32,344 nt of DNA, from NCBI RefSeq assembly GCF_000421225.1, contig NZ_ATWL01000025.1:1-32344 (forward strand). The letters are read 5' to 3'. Shown here piece by piece: positions 23,290 through 30,558 of the stretch; the first letter of the stretch is position 1, and every line of letters starts with the position of its first letter. Source of the DNA: Ruania albidiflava DSM 18029. GTDB lineage: Bacteria > Actinomycetota > Actinomycetes > Actinomycetales > Beutenbergiaceae. The notes below the pieces were generated by a model. That model was not told the DNA's origin. It made no database searches and saw only the letters and a list, made by a program, of their open reading frames with translations. The position numbers were made by a program, and so were the translations under genes.

Positions 23290-24369
23290 ATGCCGCTTGA
23301 GAACGCTTTCTACACCGCCGAGATGCAAGGCGACTACCAGCTGCACTCGATCGGGAGGTTCGAGCTCGAAGAAGGCGGGGTGATCGAAGACCTGCAGCTC
23401 GCAGTTGCCACGTACGGCACGCTGAACGCCGACAAGTCCAACGCGATCCTGATCCCGACCTGGTTCTCCGGCACGCACGCCACCTGGGAGGAGGTCTACA
23501 TCGGCCCCGGTCGCGCGCTGGATCCGGCGAAGTACTTCATCGTGGTGGTGAACCAGATCGGCAACGGTCTGTCCACCTCACCGCACAACACCGGCGATCC
23601 GGCGATCGCGATGTCGAAGTTCCCGCACGTGCGCATCGGTGACGACGTGCGCGCCCAGGAGCAGCTGCTGCGGGAGGTCTTCGGGATCGAGACGCTCGCG
23701 CTGGTGGTCGGTGGCTCGATGGGCGCTCAGCAGACCTGGGAGTGGGCGGTGCGGTTCCCGGAGAAGGTGCTGCGAGCCGCGCCGATCGCCGGCACCGCGC
23801 AGAACACTCCGCACGACTTCCTGTTCACCCAGACCCTGCTGGAGGCGATCACCTCCGACCCGGGATTCGCCGGCGGCGAGTACTCCTCGCACACCGAGGT
23901 GGCTGCCGGCCTGGGTCGGCATGCGGACATCTGGGCGGTGATGGGCCTGTCCACCGACTTCTGGAAGACGGAGTTCTGGCGTGGTGTGCCCGCACCGGAG
24001 GGTGAGGAGCCGTGGCGCGACTTCGAGGACTTCCAGGGCCGGTTCTTCCGTGCACTGTTCCAGTCGATGGACCCGAACGCGCTGCTGGCGATGGGCTGGA
24101 AGTGGCAGCGCGGAGACGTCGCCCGGAACACCGGCGGTGACCTGGCCGCGGCGCTGGGCCGGATCACGGCGCGCATGTTCGTGCTGCCGATCGACCGCGA
24201 CATGTTCTTTCCGCCCGCGGACTGCGCCGCCGAGCAGAAGCTCACCCCGGGCAGCGAGCTGCGCGTGCTGCACTCGATCGCCGGACACTTCGGCCTGTTC
24301 GGCTTCGAGCCCAGCTACCTGGCCGAGGTGGACGCCCACCTGGGGGAGCTGCTCGGCACACAGGTCTGA
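23290..24369 (+). CDS. alpha/beta hydrolase, MetX (homoserine acetyltransferase)-like
   Basis: 359 aa. The nucleophile elbow GGSMGAQ places the catalytic Ser at residue 143. The acid is probably in VLPIDRDMFFPP and the histidine is H333 in AGHFGLFG. The early motif LAVATYGTLNADKSNAILIPTWFSG and NQIGNGLSTSPHN match the MetX-like branch of alpha/beta hydrolases. True MetX acetylates homoserine in methionine synthesis, but this branch also contains many hydrolases of unknown substrate. Nothing around it belongs to methionine synthesis, so I do not assign MetX. The ribosome site GAGGAGG lies six bases before the ATG, and TACAGT at 23252-23257 may be the -10. Confidence 0.8.
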   Translation: MPLENAFYTAEMQGDYQLHSIGRFELEEGGVIEDLQLAVATYGTLNADKSNAILIPTWFSGTHATWEEVYIGPGRALDPAKYFIVVVNQIGNGLSTSPHNTGDPAIAMSKFPHVRIGDDVRAQEQLLREVFGIETLALVVGGSMGAQQTWEWAVRFPEKVLRAAPIAGTAQNTPHDFLFTQTLLEAITSDPGFAGGEYSSHTEVAAGLGRHADIWAVMGLSTDFWKTEFWRGVPAPEGEEPWRDFEDFQGRFFRALFQSMDPNALLAMGWKWQRGDVARNTGGDLAAALGRITARMFVLPIDRDMFFPPADCAAEQKLTPGSELRVLHSIAGHFGLFGFEPSYLAEVDAHLGELLGTQV

Positions 24370-24427
24370 CCCGCGAGCGGCGAGTATCGTCGAGAGGGCC
24401 GGTGGCGCGCCGTCGGGAGGAGGACCA

Positions 24428-25420
24428 GTGAGCCCGATCCCCGAGGTCATGCGCGCTGCAGTGGTGCGCGAGCTGGGCAGCACCAGCGCGATCCACGTCG
24501 AGCAGGTTCCCGTCCCGGCACCGGGCCCCACCGATGTGCTCGTGCGGGTGCTCGCCAGCGAGGTCAACCATGTCGACGTGTTCGTGGTGACCGGTGCCTA
24601 CCCCACGCCCACGCCGTTCCCGTTCGTCGTGGGCCGTGACCTGGTCGGTGAGATCGTGGCCGCCGGGGAGGGCGCCGGGAGCCTGCGCGTGGGTGAGCGG
24701 GTGTGGACCAACAGCCTGGGCTATGCCGGCCGCCAGGGCGCACTGGCCGAGTATGCGCTCGTGCCCGCCGACCGCACCTACCGGCTGCCGGCCGCCGCTG
24801 ACCCATTGGCTGCGGCGGCGGTGCTGCACACCGGCGCCACCGCCGCGACCGGTCTGCAGCACCGGGCACGGGTCGGCATCGGCGACACGGTGCTCATCGG
24901 CGGCGGTGCCGGTGGGGTGGGCTCAGCGGCCATCCGGATCGCCTCCTGGGCCGGGGCGCGTGTGATCGCCACGGCGCGTGTGGAGGACGCGGCCTGGTGC
25001 ACCGCTCTGGGCGCGCAGGAGGTGCTGGACTACCGTCAGGCGGACCTCGATGACCGTCTGCACGAAGCCGCCCCCGAGGGAGTGGACATCTTCTGGGACA
25101 CCTCAGGCCACTACGACCTGGCGGCGGCCACCGAGCTGCTCGCGCCTCGTGGCACGCTGCTGCTCACCGCGGGCCTGGCTACCCGGGCACAGCTACCGGT
25201 CGGTGCCTTCTACACCCGGGACCTGACGATACGCGGGTTCGCCATGTCCGGTCTCAGTGCCGACGAGCTCGCCGCTGCCGCCCGCACCGTCAACCACCTC
25301 ATCACCACGGATTCCCCCGTCGTCCGCGCGACGGAGGTGGTCGAGCTCGACGGCGTGGCGGGCGCGTTCGAGCGCATGCGTGCCGGCAGCGTGCGCGCAC
25401 GCCTCCTCGTCCGGCCGTGA
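24428..25420 (+). CDS. zinc-free MDR oxidoreductase, quinone oxidoreductase-like
   Basis: 330 aa. It is a medium-chain dehydrogenase/reductase: a GroES-like N-terminus (PVPAPGPTDVLVRVLASEVNHVDV, then GRDLVGEIVAAGEG) followed by a Rossmann domain with IGGGAGGVGSAAIRIASWAG. The catalytic and structural zinc ligands of alcohol dehydrogenases (early Cys/His and the four-Cys loop) are absent, as in NADPH quinone reductases. It probably reduces quinones or enones with NADPH in the cytoplasm. A strong GGAGGAGG site lies 4-5 bases before GTG 24428. It is 58 bases downstream of the MetX-like gene and may be cotranscribed, although TATCGT at 24385-24390 could be its own -10. Confidence 0.85.
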   Translation: MSPIPEVMRAAVVRELGSTSAIHVEQVPVPAPGPTDVLVRVLASEVNHVDVFVVTGAYPTPTPFPFVVGRDLVGEIVAAGEGAGSLRVGERVWTNSLGYAGRQGALAEYALVPADRTYRLPAAADPLAAAAVLHTGATAATGLQHRARVGIGDTVLIGGGAGGVGSAAIRIASWAGARVIATARVEDAAWCTALGAQEVLDYRQADLDDRLHEAAPEGVDIFWDTSGHYDLAAATELLAPRGTLLLTAGLATRAQLPVGAFYTRDLTIRGFAMSGLSADELAAAARTVNHLITTDSPVVRATEVVELDGVAGAFERMRAGSVRARLLVRP

Positions 25421-25502
25421 CCTGCGCTGGGCCTCGAAGGCTGCATCGGGCAGCGCTGGACTCCTGCGGGCGCAGGCACCGGAGCCCTTCGATCCTCTGT
25501 GC

Positions 25503-25508
25503 GATGGT
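25503..25508 (+). promoter_or_regulatory. -10-like element before the DUF7010 gene
   Basis: GATGGT ends six bases (GGGGCC) before ATG 25515. It is a weaker -10 match than in the toxin-antitoxin promoters but has identical spacing. No ribosome binding site is visible. Confidence 0.25.
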
Positions 25509-25514
25509 GGGGCC

Positions 25515-26075
25515 ATGCAGGTCAAGGAGGCGCAGGCAGATGTCCGACGCATCTATCGGGGAGGGTTCGCTGGGCCGCTCGTCTCGGCACTGATCTGGTC
25601 CGCGGCCGCTGCCGTCTACCAGTGGGGCTCGTCAGCAACGGCGATGGTGGTGCTGTTCTTCGGCGGCATGCTGATCTTCCCGCTCTCCACGCTGGTGCTG
25701 AAGATCGCGGGCGGCCCCGCCTCGCTACCGAAGGGGCATCCGTCGATCGCGCTGGCAACGCAGGCAGCGCTGACCGTGCCCCTGGGCTTCCTCGTGGCGA
25801 TCGCGCTCGGGACCTACGAACCGTCCCTGTTCTTCCCCGCGGCGCTCATCATCGTCGGCGCGCACTACCTGCCGTTCATCTCCCTCTACGGGATGTGGCT
25901 GTTCGGGGCTATCGCAGGCGTTCTCGTCGCCATCGGCGCAGTGGCGGTGTACTGGCTCCCGAACCTTCGCGAGGTCAGCGGGTGGGTCGGTGCGGCAGTT
26001 CTGCTCGTGTCTGCGCTGCCCCTCTACCTTTCCTACCGCACCTCACGCCACGACGAAGTTCCACAACCGGCCTGA
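25515..26075 (+). CDS. DUF7010-like integral membrane protein
   Basis: 186 aa, opening MQVKEAQADVRRIYRGG. About six hydrophobic segments follow, among them LVSALIWSAAAAVY, MVVLFFGGMLIFPLSTLVL, LTVPLGFLVAIAL, PAALIIVGAHYLPFI, LFGAIAGVLVAIGAVAV and VGAAVLLVSALPLYL. The opening and the GGMLIFPL segment match what I know of DUF7010 proteins, whose function is unknown. The length is normal and the C-terminus is polar. ATG 25515 is the start with the right N-terminal motif; the frame is open further upstream but that part does not look like this family. It is convergent with the NamZ gene across a clear hairpin. Confidence 0.75.
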   Translation: MQVKEAQADVRRIYRGGFAGPLVSALIWSAAAAVYQWGSSATAMVVLFFGGMLIFPLSTLVLKIAGGPASLPKGHPSIALATQAALTVPLGFLVAIALGTYEPSLFFPAALIIVGAHYLPFISLYGMWLFGAIAGVLVAIGAVAVYWLPNLREVSGWVGAAVLLVSALPLYLSYRTSRHDEVPQPA

Positions 26076-26087
26076 GCGCCGTCGACC

Positions 26088-26118
26088 GCGGTGGGGCCCT
26101 GCCAGAGCACCCCACCGC
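26088..26118. terminator. bidirectional hairpin between convergent genes
   Basis: GCGGTGGGG (26088-26096) and CCCCACCGC (26110-26118) form a perfect 9-bp stem with a 13-base loop, in the 66-base gap between the DUF7010 gene (+) and the NamZ gene (-). Confidence 0.6.
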
Positions 26119-26141
26119 AGCGACAGCCAGCAGGCTCCCGG

Positions 26142-27449
26142 TCACCTGCTGTAGATCAGGTACGGGCGGCGCTTGCGCTCGAAGGAGTACTCGTCGGCCC
26201 GCCACGAGGCAATGATCCGCTCGGCGGACACCCCGCCCTCGAACAGCCGCTGGAACATGCCCGAGCCGGTGAGCAGGCCGATCCAGCGCCCGGGGGTGTC
26301 ACCGTCCAGGGCCCGCCAGGTGAAGTCGTCGTACAGGTCGCGGGCGGCAGTCATCATGTGCGTGGCCACGTCGATCGAGGACACCTCGCGCGGGTCGGTG
26401 ATGTGCACCTGGACCCCGGCGCACACCTCCCCCTCGTGCTTGGAGAAGGTGGGGTTGAAGTACGCCTCCCGGAACTCCACGCCCGGTAGACCGCGCTCGT
26501 TCAGCTCGGCCGCCCACCGGTGGTCGGCGTACGGTGCGCCGATCAGCTCGAACGGCCGGGTGGTGCCACGCCCTTCGGACATGTTGGTGGCCTCGAACAT
26601 CCCGGTGCCGTAGTAGAGCAAGGCGGTCTCCGCCGTCGGCATGTTCGGGCTGGGCATCACGAACGGCAGCCCGGTCTCGGCGAACAGCATGCTCGGCTCC
26701 CAGCCGGCCACCTGCACGACCTGCACCTCCTCCAGGGTCGCTCCCCCGGCCTCCTCGAGCAGCTCGCCGTTGAAGTAGCGGGCGACCTCGCCCACGGTCA
26801 TCCCGTGCGCCTGCAGGATCTTGTCCTTGCCGACGCCGGAGGTGTACCCGTCGCGCATCATCGTCCCGTGCGGGGTGCCGCCGACCGGGTTGGGCCGGTC
26901 CAGCACGATGAAATCCTTGCCGGTGCGGGCGGCGGCGATCATCGCCTCGTACATGGTCCAGATGTAGGTGTAGAACCGCACCCCGACGTCCTGGATGTCG
27001 AAGACGATCGTGTCCACCCCGGACTCGGTGTAGAACTCCTCGAACTTGGCCGCGTCCGCGCCGTAGGCGTCGTAGACGGTGATGCCGGTGCGCTCGTCGA
27101 CGTAGGTCCCTTCGGACTCACCGGCCTGGGCGGTGCCGCGGAAGCCGTGCTCCGGGCCGAAGACCGCGCCGATGTCCACCGCACCGGAGGCGTGCATCGC
27201 GTCCACGATGCTGATCAGGCCGTCGGCGATGATGCCGGTCGGGTTGGTGATGATGCCGATCCGGCGACCCTCGAACACCCGCCAGCCGTCGGCGTGGGCC
27301 ACATCGGCGCCGGGCAGCACCGCGGCATCCCTGCTGGGCGTCGGTTCGGCGTGGGCCCTGCTGGCACCGGGCAGCACGCTCGCGGCTACTGCTGCGGCGC
27401 CGATACCGGCACCGGCCAGCATGCCGCGGCGGGAAACTGGGGAACTCAT
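26142..27449 (-). CDS. namZ: NamZ-family exo-beta-N-acetylmuramidase (DUF1343)
   Basis: 435 aa. A Tat-type signal (VSRRGMLAGAGIGAAAVAASV) ends near AHA at residues 32-34, so the protein is exported. The mature part carries the DUF1343 blocks GRRIGIITNPTGI, AVFGPEHGFRGTAQAGE, VYDAYG, DTIVFDIQDVGVRFYTYIWTM and LDRPNPVGG, plus the later EGRGTTRPFELIGAP. This matches NamZ, which removes N-acetylmuramic acid from the non-reducing ends of peptidoglycan fragments. The length agrees with the family. GAGGAG lies about ten bases before the ATG. It has its own promoter about 120 bases upstream, and its leader contains two hairpins. MurNAc uptake or MurQ genes are not in the window. Confidence 0.9.
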   Translation of the reverse strand: MSSPVSRRGMLAGAGIGAAAVAASVLPGASRAHAEPTPSRDAAVLPGADVAHADGWRVFEGRRIGIITNPTGIIADGLISIVDAMHASGAVDIGAVFGPEHGFRGTAQAGESEGTYVDERTGITVYDAYGADAAKFEEFYTESGVDTIVFDIQDVGVRFYTYIWTMYEAMIAAARTGKDFIVLDRPNPVGGTPHGTMMRDGYTSGVGKDKILQAHGMTVGEVARYFNGELLEEAGGATLEEVQVVQVAGWEPSMLFAETGLPFVMPSPNMPTAETALLYYGTGMFEATNMSEGRGTTRPFELIGAPYADHRWAAELNERGLPGVEFREAYFNPTFSKHEGEVCAGVQVHITDPREVSSIDVATHMMTAARDLYDDFTWRALDGDTPGRWIGLLTGSGMFQRLFEGGVSAERIIASWRADEYSFERKRRPYLIYSR

Positions 27450-27479
27450 CGTCAGCTACTCCTCGTCATTGGGGGCCTA

Positions 27480-27524
27480 CCGGACGCTCCCTCGTCCGGC
27501 GGGGGCCCGGTCCGCTACGACCGG
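27480..27524 (-). promoter_or_regulatory. tandem hairpins in the namZ leader
   Basis: Two perfect stems lie side by side. CCGGACG/CGTCCGG (27480-27486 and 27493-27499) and CCGGTC/GACCGG (27507-27512 and 27519-27524) each have a 6-base loop. They lie between the promoter and the start codon, so they may act as an attenuator or stabilise the mRNA. Confidence 0.4.
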
Positions 27525-27796
27525 CCGCATCACCACCTCGCGATGCAACTTCTCTACCCGCTGCTTGACGATGCCGTAAGCCATTTGCGCTGTCAACGTG
27601 CGCCACGGTCCGTCTCCTCGAGATGTGTCGCGATTTCGACGGCGGAGCTCACCGGGGCACGGTTACGTGCACTGTCCGCTCTCGTACGCACGTCGTATGG
27701 TCGCGAATCCCGGAGGGTCGCCACCTCCTACGCGACCCGTCGCAAGAGCGTATCTTTTCCTGTCTCATTCCGATAGCGTGATTGTCTCAGAAGTGC
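27525..27796. other. rest of the namZ/xre intergenic region
   Basis: The divergent gap 27450-27808 holds no convincing gene. The right half is less GC-rich than the rest of the window and carries TGTCTCA twice (27761-27767 and 27783-27789) at 22-base spacing, a possible operator for the Xre/RES pair. Confidence 0.35.
27568..27596 (-). promoter_or_regulatory. promoter of namZ
   Basis: On the minus strand a consensus TTGACA (27596-27591), 17 bases and CATCGT (27573-27568). It is the best -35 in the window. Transcription would begin near 27560 and give a leader of about 110 bases. Confidence 0.55.
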
Positions 27797-27802
27797 GATG
27801 AT
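27797..27802 (+). promoter_or_regulatory. -10-like element of the xre-res pair
   Basis: GATGAT ends six bases (GGCCAC) before ATG 27809. There is no ribosome binding site, so the mRNA is probably leaderless, as for the two other toxin-antitoxin pairs. Confidence 0.35.
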
Positions 27803-27808
27803 GGCCAC

Positions 27809-28180
27809 ATGGCTACCAAGCACACCGTCGATACCTTCGCCGACTCGATCCGGCTGGACATACACGACCTTGTGCGCGAGCTCAACGCGAACGTCGGCGC
27901 AACCGTGGTGGCCGCGATGACCGGCGCGGGTTCTCGCACGTTGCCCTACAAATGGGCGAAAGGCGTCGCGCCGCAACAGCGGTTCGTCGACCGGCTACGC
28001 CTGGGCTACCGCGTGTGGCGGGTGGTCCAGGACGAGGAGGGCCCCAACATCGCGCTCGCCTGGTTGACGGGCGCGAACCCGCACCTTGGCGAGACCACTC
28101 CCGTCAGCGCGATCCGAGAACTGCGCACACAGGAGGTCGTCGGCGCCGCCGAGGCATTCAGCGCCAGCAACGCCGCATGA
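27809..28180 (+). CDS. Xre/MbcA/ParS-type antitoxin of a RES toxin
   Basis: 123 aa from ATG 27809. The N-terminal half has a degenerate helix-turn-helix (LVRELNANVGATVVAAMTGAG then TLPYKWAKGVAP). The C-terminal half carries the family pattern for toxin binding: RLRLGYRVWRVVQDEEGPNIALAWLTGANPHLGETTPVSAIR, ending QEVVGAAEAFSAS. This resembles Xre/MbcA/ParS antitoxins, in which a run of the form A-x-x-W-L-x-G-x-N-P-x-L precedes P-x-x-x-I-R. It should bind and block the RES-domain toxin encoded next and repress the operon. An upstream in-frame ATG at 27782 would add nine unlikely residues. Its stop codon overlaps the toxin start (ATGA). Confidence 0.75.
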   Translation: MATKHTVDTFADSIRLDIHDLVRELNANVGATVVAAMTGAGSRTLPYKWAKGVAPQQRFVDRLRLGYRVWRVVQDEEGPNIALAWLTGANPHLGETTPVSAIRELRTQEVVGAAEAFSASNAA

Positions 28181-28992
28181 GCACGATCTCGGGCGGGCAG
28201 GTCTGCACGCGCACTGGCGTTTACCTGCTGCCAGCCCGAGGCGAAGATGGCTATCGCGTGACGAAAGATCGCTATGTCCGAAGCGGCGGAGTGAACTCCG
28301 CGCGAGAGAACGTCCATGTCGGCCCACTACCGGCAGATGTGATCGAGGATCGGGGCCGCTTCGACACACTTGGTCGTACCGTCTATTTCGCCGACAGCGC
28401 CGAGGTGGCATTCGCGGAGGTGCTCCAAGGGTTCCGACGGACGCGTGTGGCCATCGCTCCCGACGCCGAGGCTGCCGGCGTCTCCTACGAGGAGTACCTG
28501 GAGGCCGTCACGACAGAAGCACAGAACAATGGTCGGGATGTGCCGTGGGCCGTACCGTGCGACTGGCAGATGCACCGTTCGATCTACCGAGCGGAGATGC
28601 CGACGCAGGGATGGTGGGTAGCCATCGACCACCCCATGACTCATGCTGCACTCACGGAGGCGCTGGCGGTCGATCTCTACCAGCTCGGTTATCGTGGTGG
28701 CGCAGCGCTGCACTCCGGTCTGCTGGCCAGCGACGATCGAGCTCTGACTACCACGGTCGCCGAACACGTACGGGCTCTCGTCCTCGCGGACGGATCTCTG
28801 CCGTTGGGGATCTCGTTCCGGTCCAAGACCGAGGTCGGGCGCTGCTGGGCATTCTGGAATCGACGGGCCGACGACGGCCTGGACCCATCGGCTAACGACC
28901 CTGCACTCCGTGAAGAACGCAATGTCGACGGTCCAGCGTTTCGGTACGTGGCCGAACTGTATGAGCTACCTGTCCTGGGGAGCCGCACATAG
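28177..28992 (+). CDS. RES-domain toxin
   Basis: 271 aa. The RES motif region is GRFDTLGRTVYFADSAEVAFAEVLQGFRRTR at about residues 60-90; the family usually shows G-R-F/W-N, Y-F-A and A-x-x-E. A C-terminal strand set, LPLGISFRSKTEVGRCWAFWNRR, corresponds to the family's closing G-I-x-Y-x-S-R block. RES toxins degrade NAD+ and stop growth until the antitoxin binds. The usual RES length is 150-230 aa, so this one has an insert between the two halves (about 100-200). The start overlaps the antitoxin stop codon. Base composition is slightly less GC-rich than in neighbouring genes, consistent with acquisition as a module. Confidence 0.72.
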   Translation: MSTISGGQVCTRTGVYLLPARGEDGYRVTKDRYVRSGGVNSARENVHVGPLPADVIEDRGRFDTLGRTVYFADSAEVAFAEVLQGFRRTRVAIAPDAEAAGVSYEEYLEAVTTEAQNNGRDVPWAVPCDWQMHRSIYRAEMPTQGWWVAIDHPMTHAALTEALAVDLYQLGYRGGAALHSGLLASDDRALTTTVAEHVRALVLADGSLPLGISFRSKTEVGRCWAFWNRRADDGLDPSANDPALREERNVDGPAFRYVAELYELPVLGSRT

Positions 28993-28995
28993 ACG

Positions 28996-29017
28996 CGACC
29001 TCGCAGCGTCGAGGTCG
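28996..29017. terminator. hairpin between the RES toxin and the DUF1593-like gene
   Basis: CGACCTCG (28996-29003) and CGAGGTCG (29010-29017) form a perfect 8-bp stem with a 6-base loop, just after the RES stop codon and before the convergent minus-strand gene end at 29065. It can serve both directions. Confidence 0.55.
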
Positions 29018-29064
29018 TCACTACGTCGGGCGGCGGACCAGCACCAGTCCAGGCACGCACCCGG

Positions 29065-30288
29065 TCAGGACCCCGGCAGACATCGCTGCAGCCGCCGGGC
29101 GAAGTCGCCGAGGAACTCCGAGCGGTAGCGGCTGACCCACCGGGCACCGAGCGCGGGTCCGATCGCCTGGGCCGGGTCCGGGTCGTCGGTCCACCACCGC
29201 GGGTGCTCCGGCGAAGCGGCAGCGGCCTTCTCAGGCGTCGGTAGCACGCTGGTGAAGGCACCCTCCAGGCCGTCCAGGCCCGGATGGGTGCTGCGCACCC
29301 GGTAGGGCACCTCCCCCAGGCGATACACACTCAAGGCGAACGTGATGCTGCCCGCCTGAGCGACGCCGTCGGGACATGGGCCCTGTTCGCGACCATCGAC
29401 CAGCAGGTGCGTACGATCGCTGGCCCCGTACCCCTCCGGCAGCGGCAGGGTGAGCTCCAGGACGGCGTTGACCTCCACCTGGTCCGCGGCCGTGGTCAGG
29501 CGGGTGAAGTGCCGGCGTCGGTCGGCCCACAGCGGCACGAACCGCCCGCCCCAGCTGGGCGAGTCCGGGACCCGGTCGCCGTGCAGCAGCCAGGTGAGGG
29601 TGGGTGAGTCGCCCATCTTCACCTGCGGCAGCTGAGCGGCGAAGAAGTCGCCGAGGGCCCCGTGGCCGGCCACGTGCTCACGCACGAACGCCTCGTTGTC
29701 CACCGGGCGGGGATCGTCGCGGTCGGGTTCGAAGAAGCCGCGGTAGGTGGAGTTGGACTCGATCATCGCCAGCGTGGGGTGGTGGGCCTCGAGGTAGCGG
29801 TAGGCGTTGACGCTCCACATCGTGTTCGGGCCGCCGATGTAGTGCACCCGCAGGTGGTCGGCGATGTCCGGGGCCTCGTGCAGCGCCTGGGCCACATCGT
29901 CCAGCCCGCCCCAGACGAGCACGTCCAGCACCCGCTCGTCCTCGGCCCGCGCGCGCTGGACGATCCAGTCCGAGCCCTCGGTGGTGCCGGTGCGCCCGTG
30001 GTGGTCGGCCCGGTCGATGGCGCCCTGCTTGACCAGCGCGCGCAACGCATCCGGCTGCGGGTAGTGGGCGTGCCGGCGCAGCTGGTCGAAGTCGTGCTCG
30101 TAGCAGTCGATCACCCGGTGGATGTCTGCGGCCCGACCCTCGCCGTACGGGGAGGAGAGCAGGCCCTCGAGGTCGAGCACGTCCGCGTACAGCAGCAGGT
30201 GCACCATCGACTGGAAGTCGTCCGGGTCGGTGCCGCCGATGTCGGTGGAGACCAGCACACGCGGGCGCTGGTGGTCGGGGGTGGTCAT
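29065..30288 (-). CDS. Sde182/DUF1593 nucleoside-hydrolase-like protein
   Basis: 407 aa from ATG 30288. The start RPRVLVSTDIGGTDPDDFQSM with LLLYADVLDLEGLLSSPYG matches the nucleoside-hydrolase-like domain of DUF1593 / Sde182 proteins, with the metal-binding DxGGTDPDD cluster. Later blocks, VLVWGGLDDVAQALHEAP and IGGPNTMWSVNAYRYL, support it. The last 150 residues form a beta-rich second domain (VEVNAVLELTLPLPEGYG, then LLVDGREQGPCP). Sde182 was described as cellulose-binding; many relatives occur in polysaccharide clusters and their substrates are not settled. No signal peptide is seen from this start. The gene follows the beta-helix gene on the same strand 270 bases later and may be cotranscribed. 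An upstream in-frame extension exists but looks non-coding. Confidence 0.75.
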   Translation of the reverse strand: MTTPDHQRPRVLVSTDIGGTDPDDFQSMVHLLLYADVLDLEGLLSSPYGEGRAADIHRVIDCYEHDFDQLRRHAHYPQPDALRALVKQGAIDRADHHGRTGTTEGSDWIVQRARAEDERVLDVLVWGGLDDVAQALHEAPDIADHLRVHYIGGPNTMWSVNAYRYLEAHHPTLAMIESNSTYRGFFEPDRDDPRPVDNEAFVREHVAGHGALGDFFAAQLPQVKMGDSPTLTWLLHGDRVPDSPSWGGRFVPLWADRRRHFTRLTTAADQVEVNAVLELTLPLPEGYGASDRTHLLVDGREQGPCPDGVAQAGSITFALSVYRLGEVPYRVRSTHPGLDGLEGAFTSVLPTPEKAAAASPEHPRWWTDDPDPAQAIGPALGARWVSRYRSEFLGDFARRLQRCLPGS

Positions 30289-30558
30289 CGTCCGGCGGCG
30301 TCCCTCTCGTGGCGGGCGACTAGGGCCCCTCAGCCTAATCCGCGGGCCGGCGTTGGGCCGGTTGGACACGTACCAGTGATGGCCGCCTCCCATCCAGCCG
30401 AGAGATCGCCAAATGCCTAACGTCACGGTCGTCGACGTCGACCACGGGTGGATAGAAGTGGTGGATTGCTGCATTCCGCCACCTGACGTACAGGTCGCAG
30501 CACGTTGGCTCGAGAGTTGGCTTCGGTGTTCGACGCTTGCCCCACCAGTAGCCGGGTA
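30289..30558 (-). other. gap between the beta-helix gene and the DUF1593-like gene
   Basis: No gene is convincing here. A small GGTCG/CGACC stem around a TCGACGT centre, just after 30420, is the only structure I noticed. A TAGGCT on the minus strand near 30333 could be a -10, but no -35 was found at the right distance. Confidence 0.25.

Noticed and set aside
26520-27776. 418-codon plus-strand frame opposite namZ
   Set aside because: It is a shadow of NamZ. The only part beyond it is the intergenic region, which has promoter features for the minus strand.
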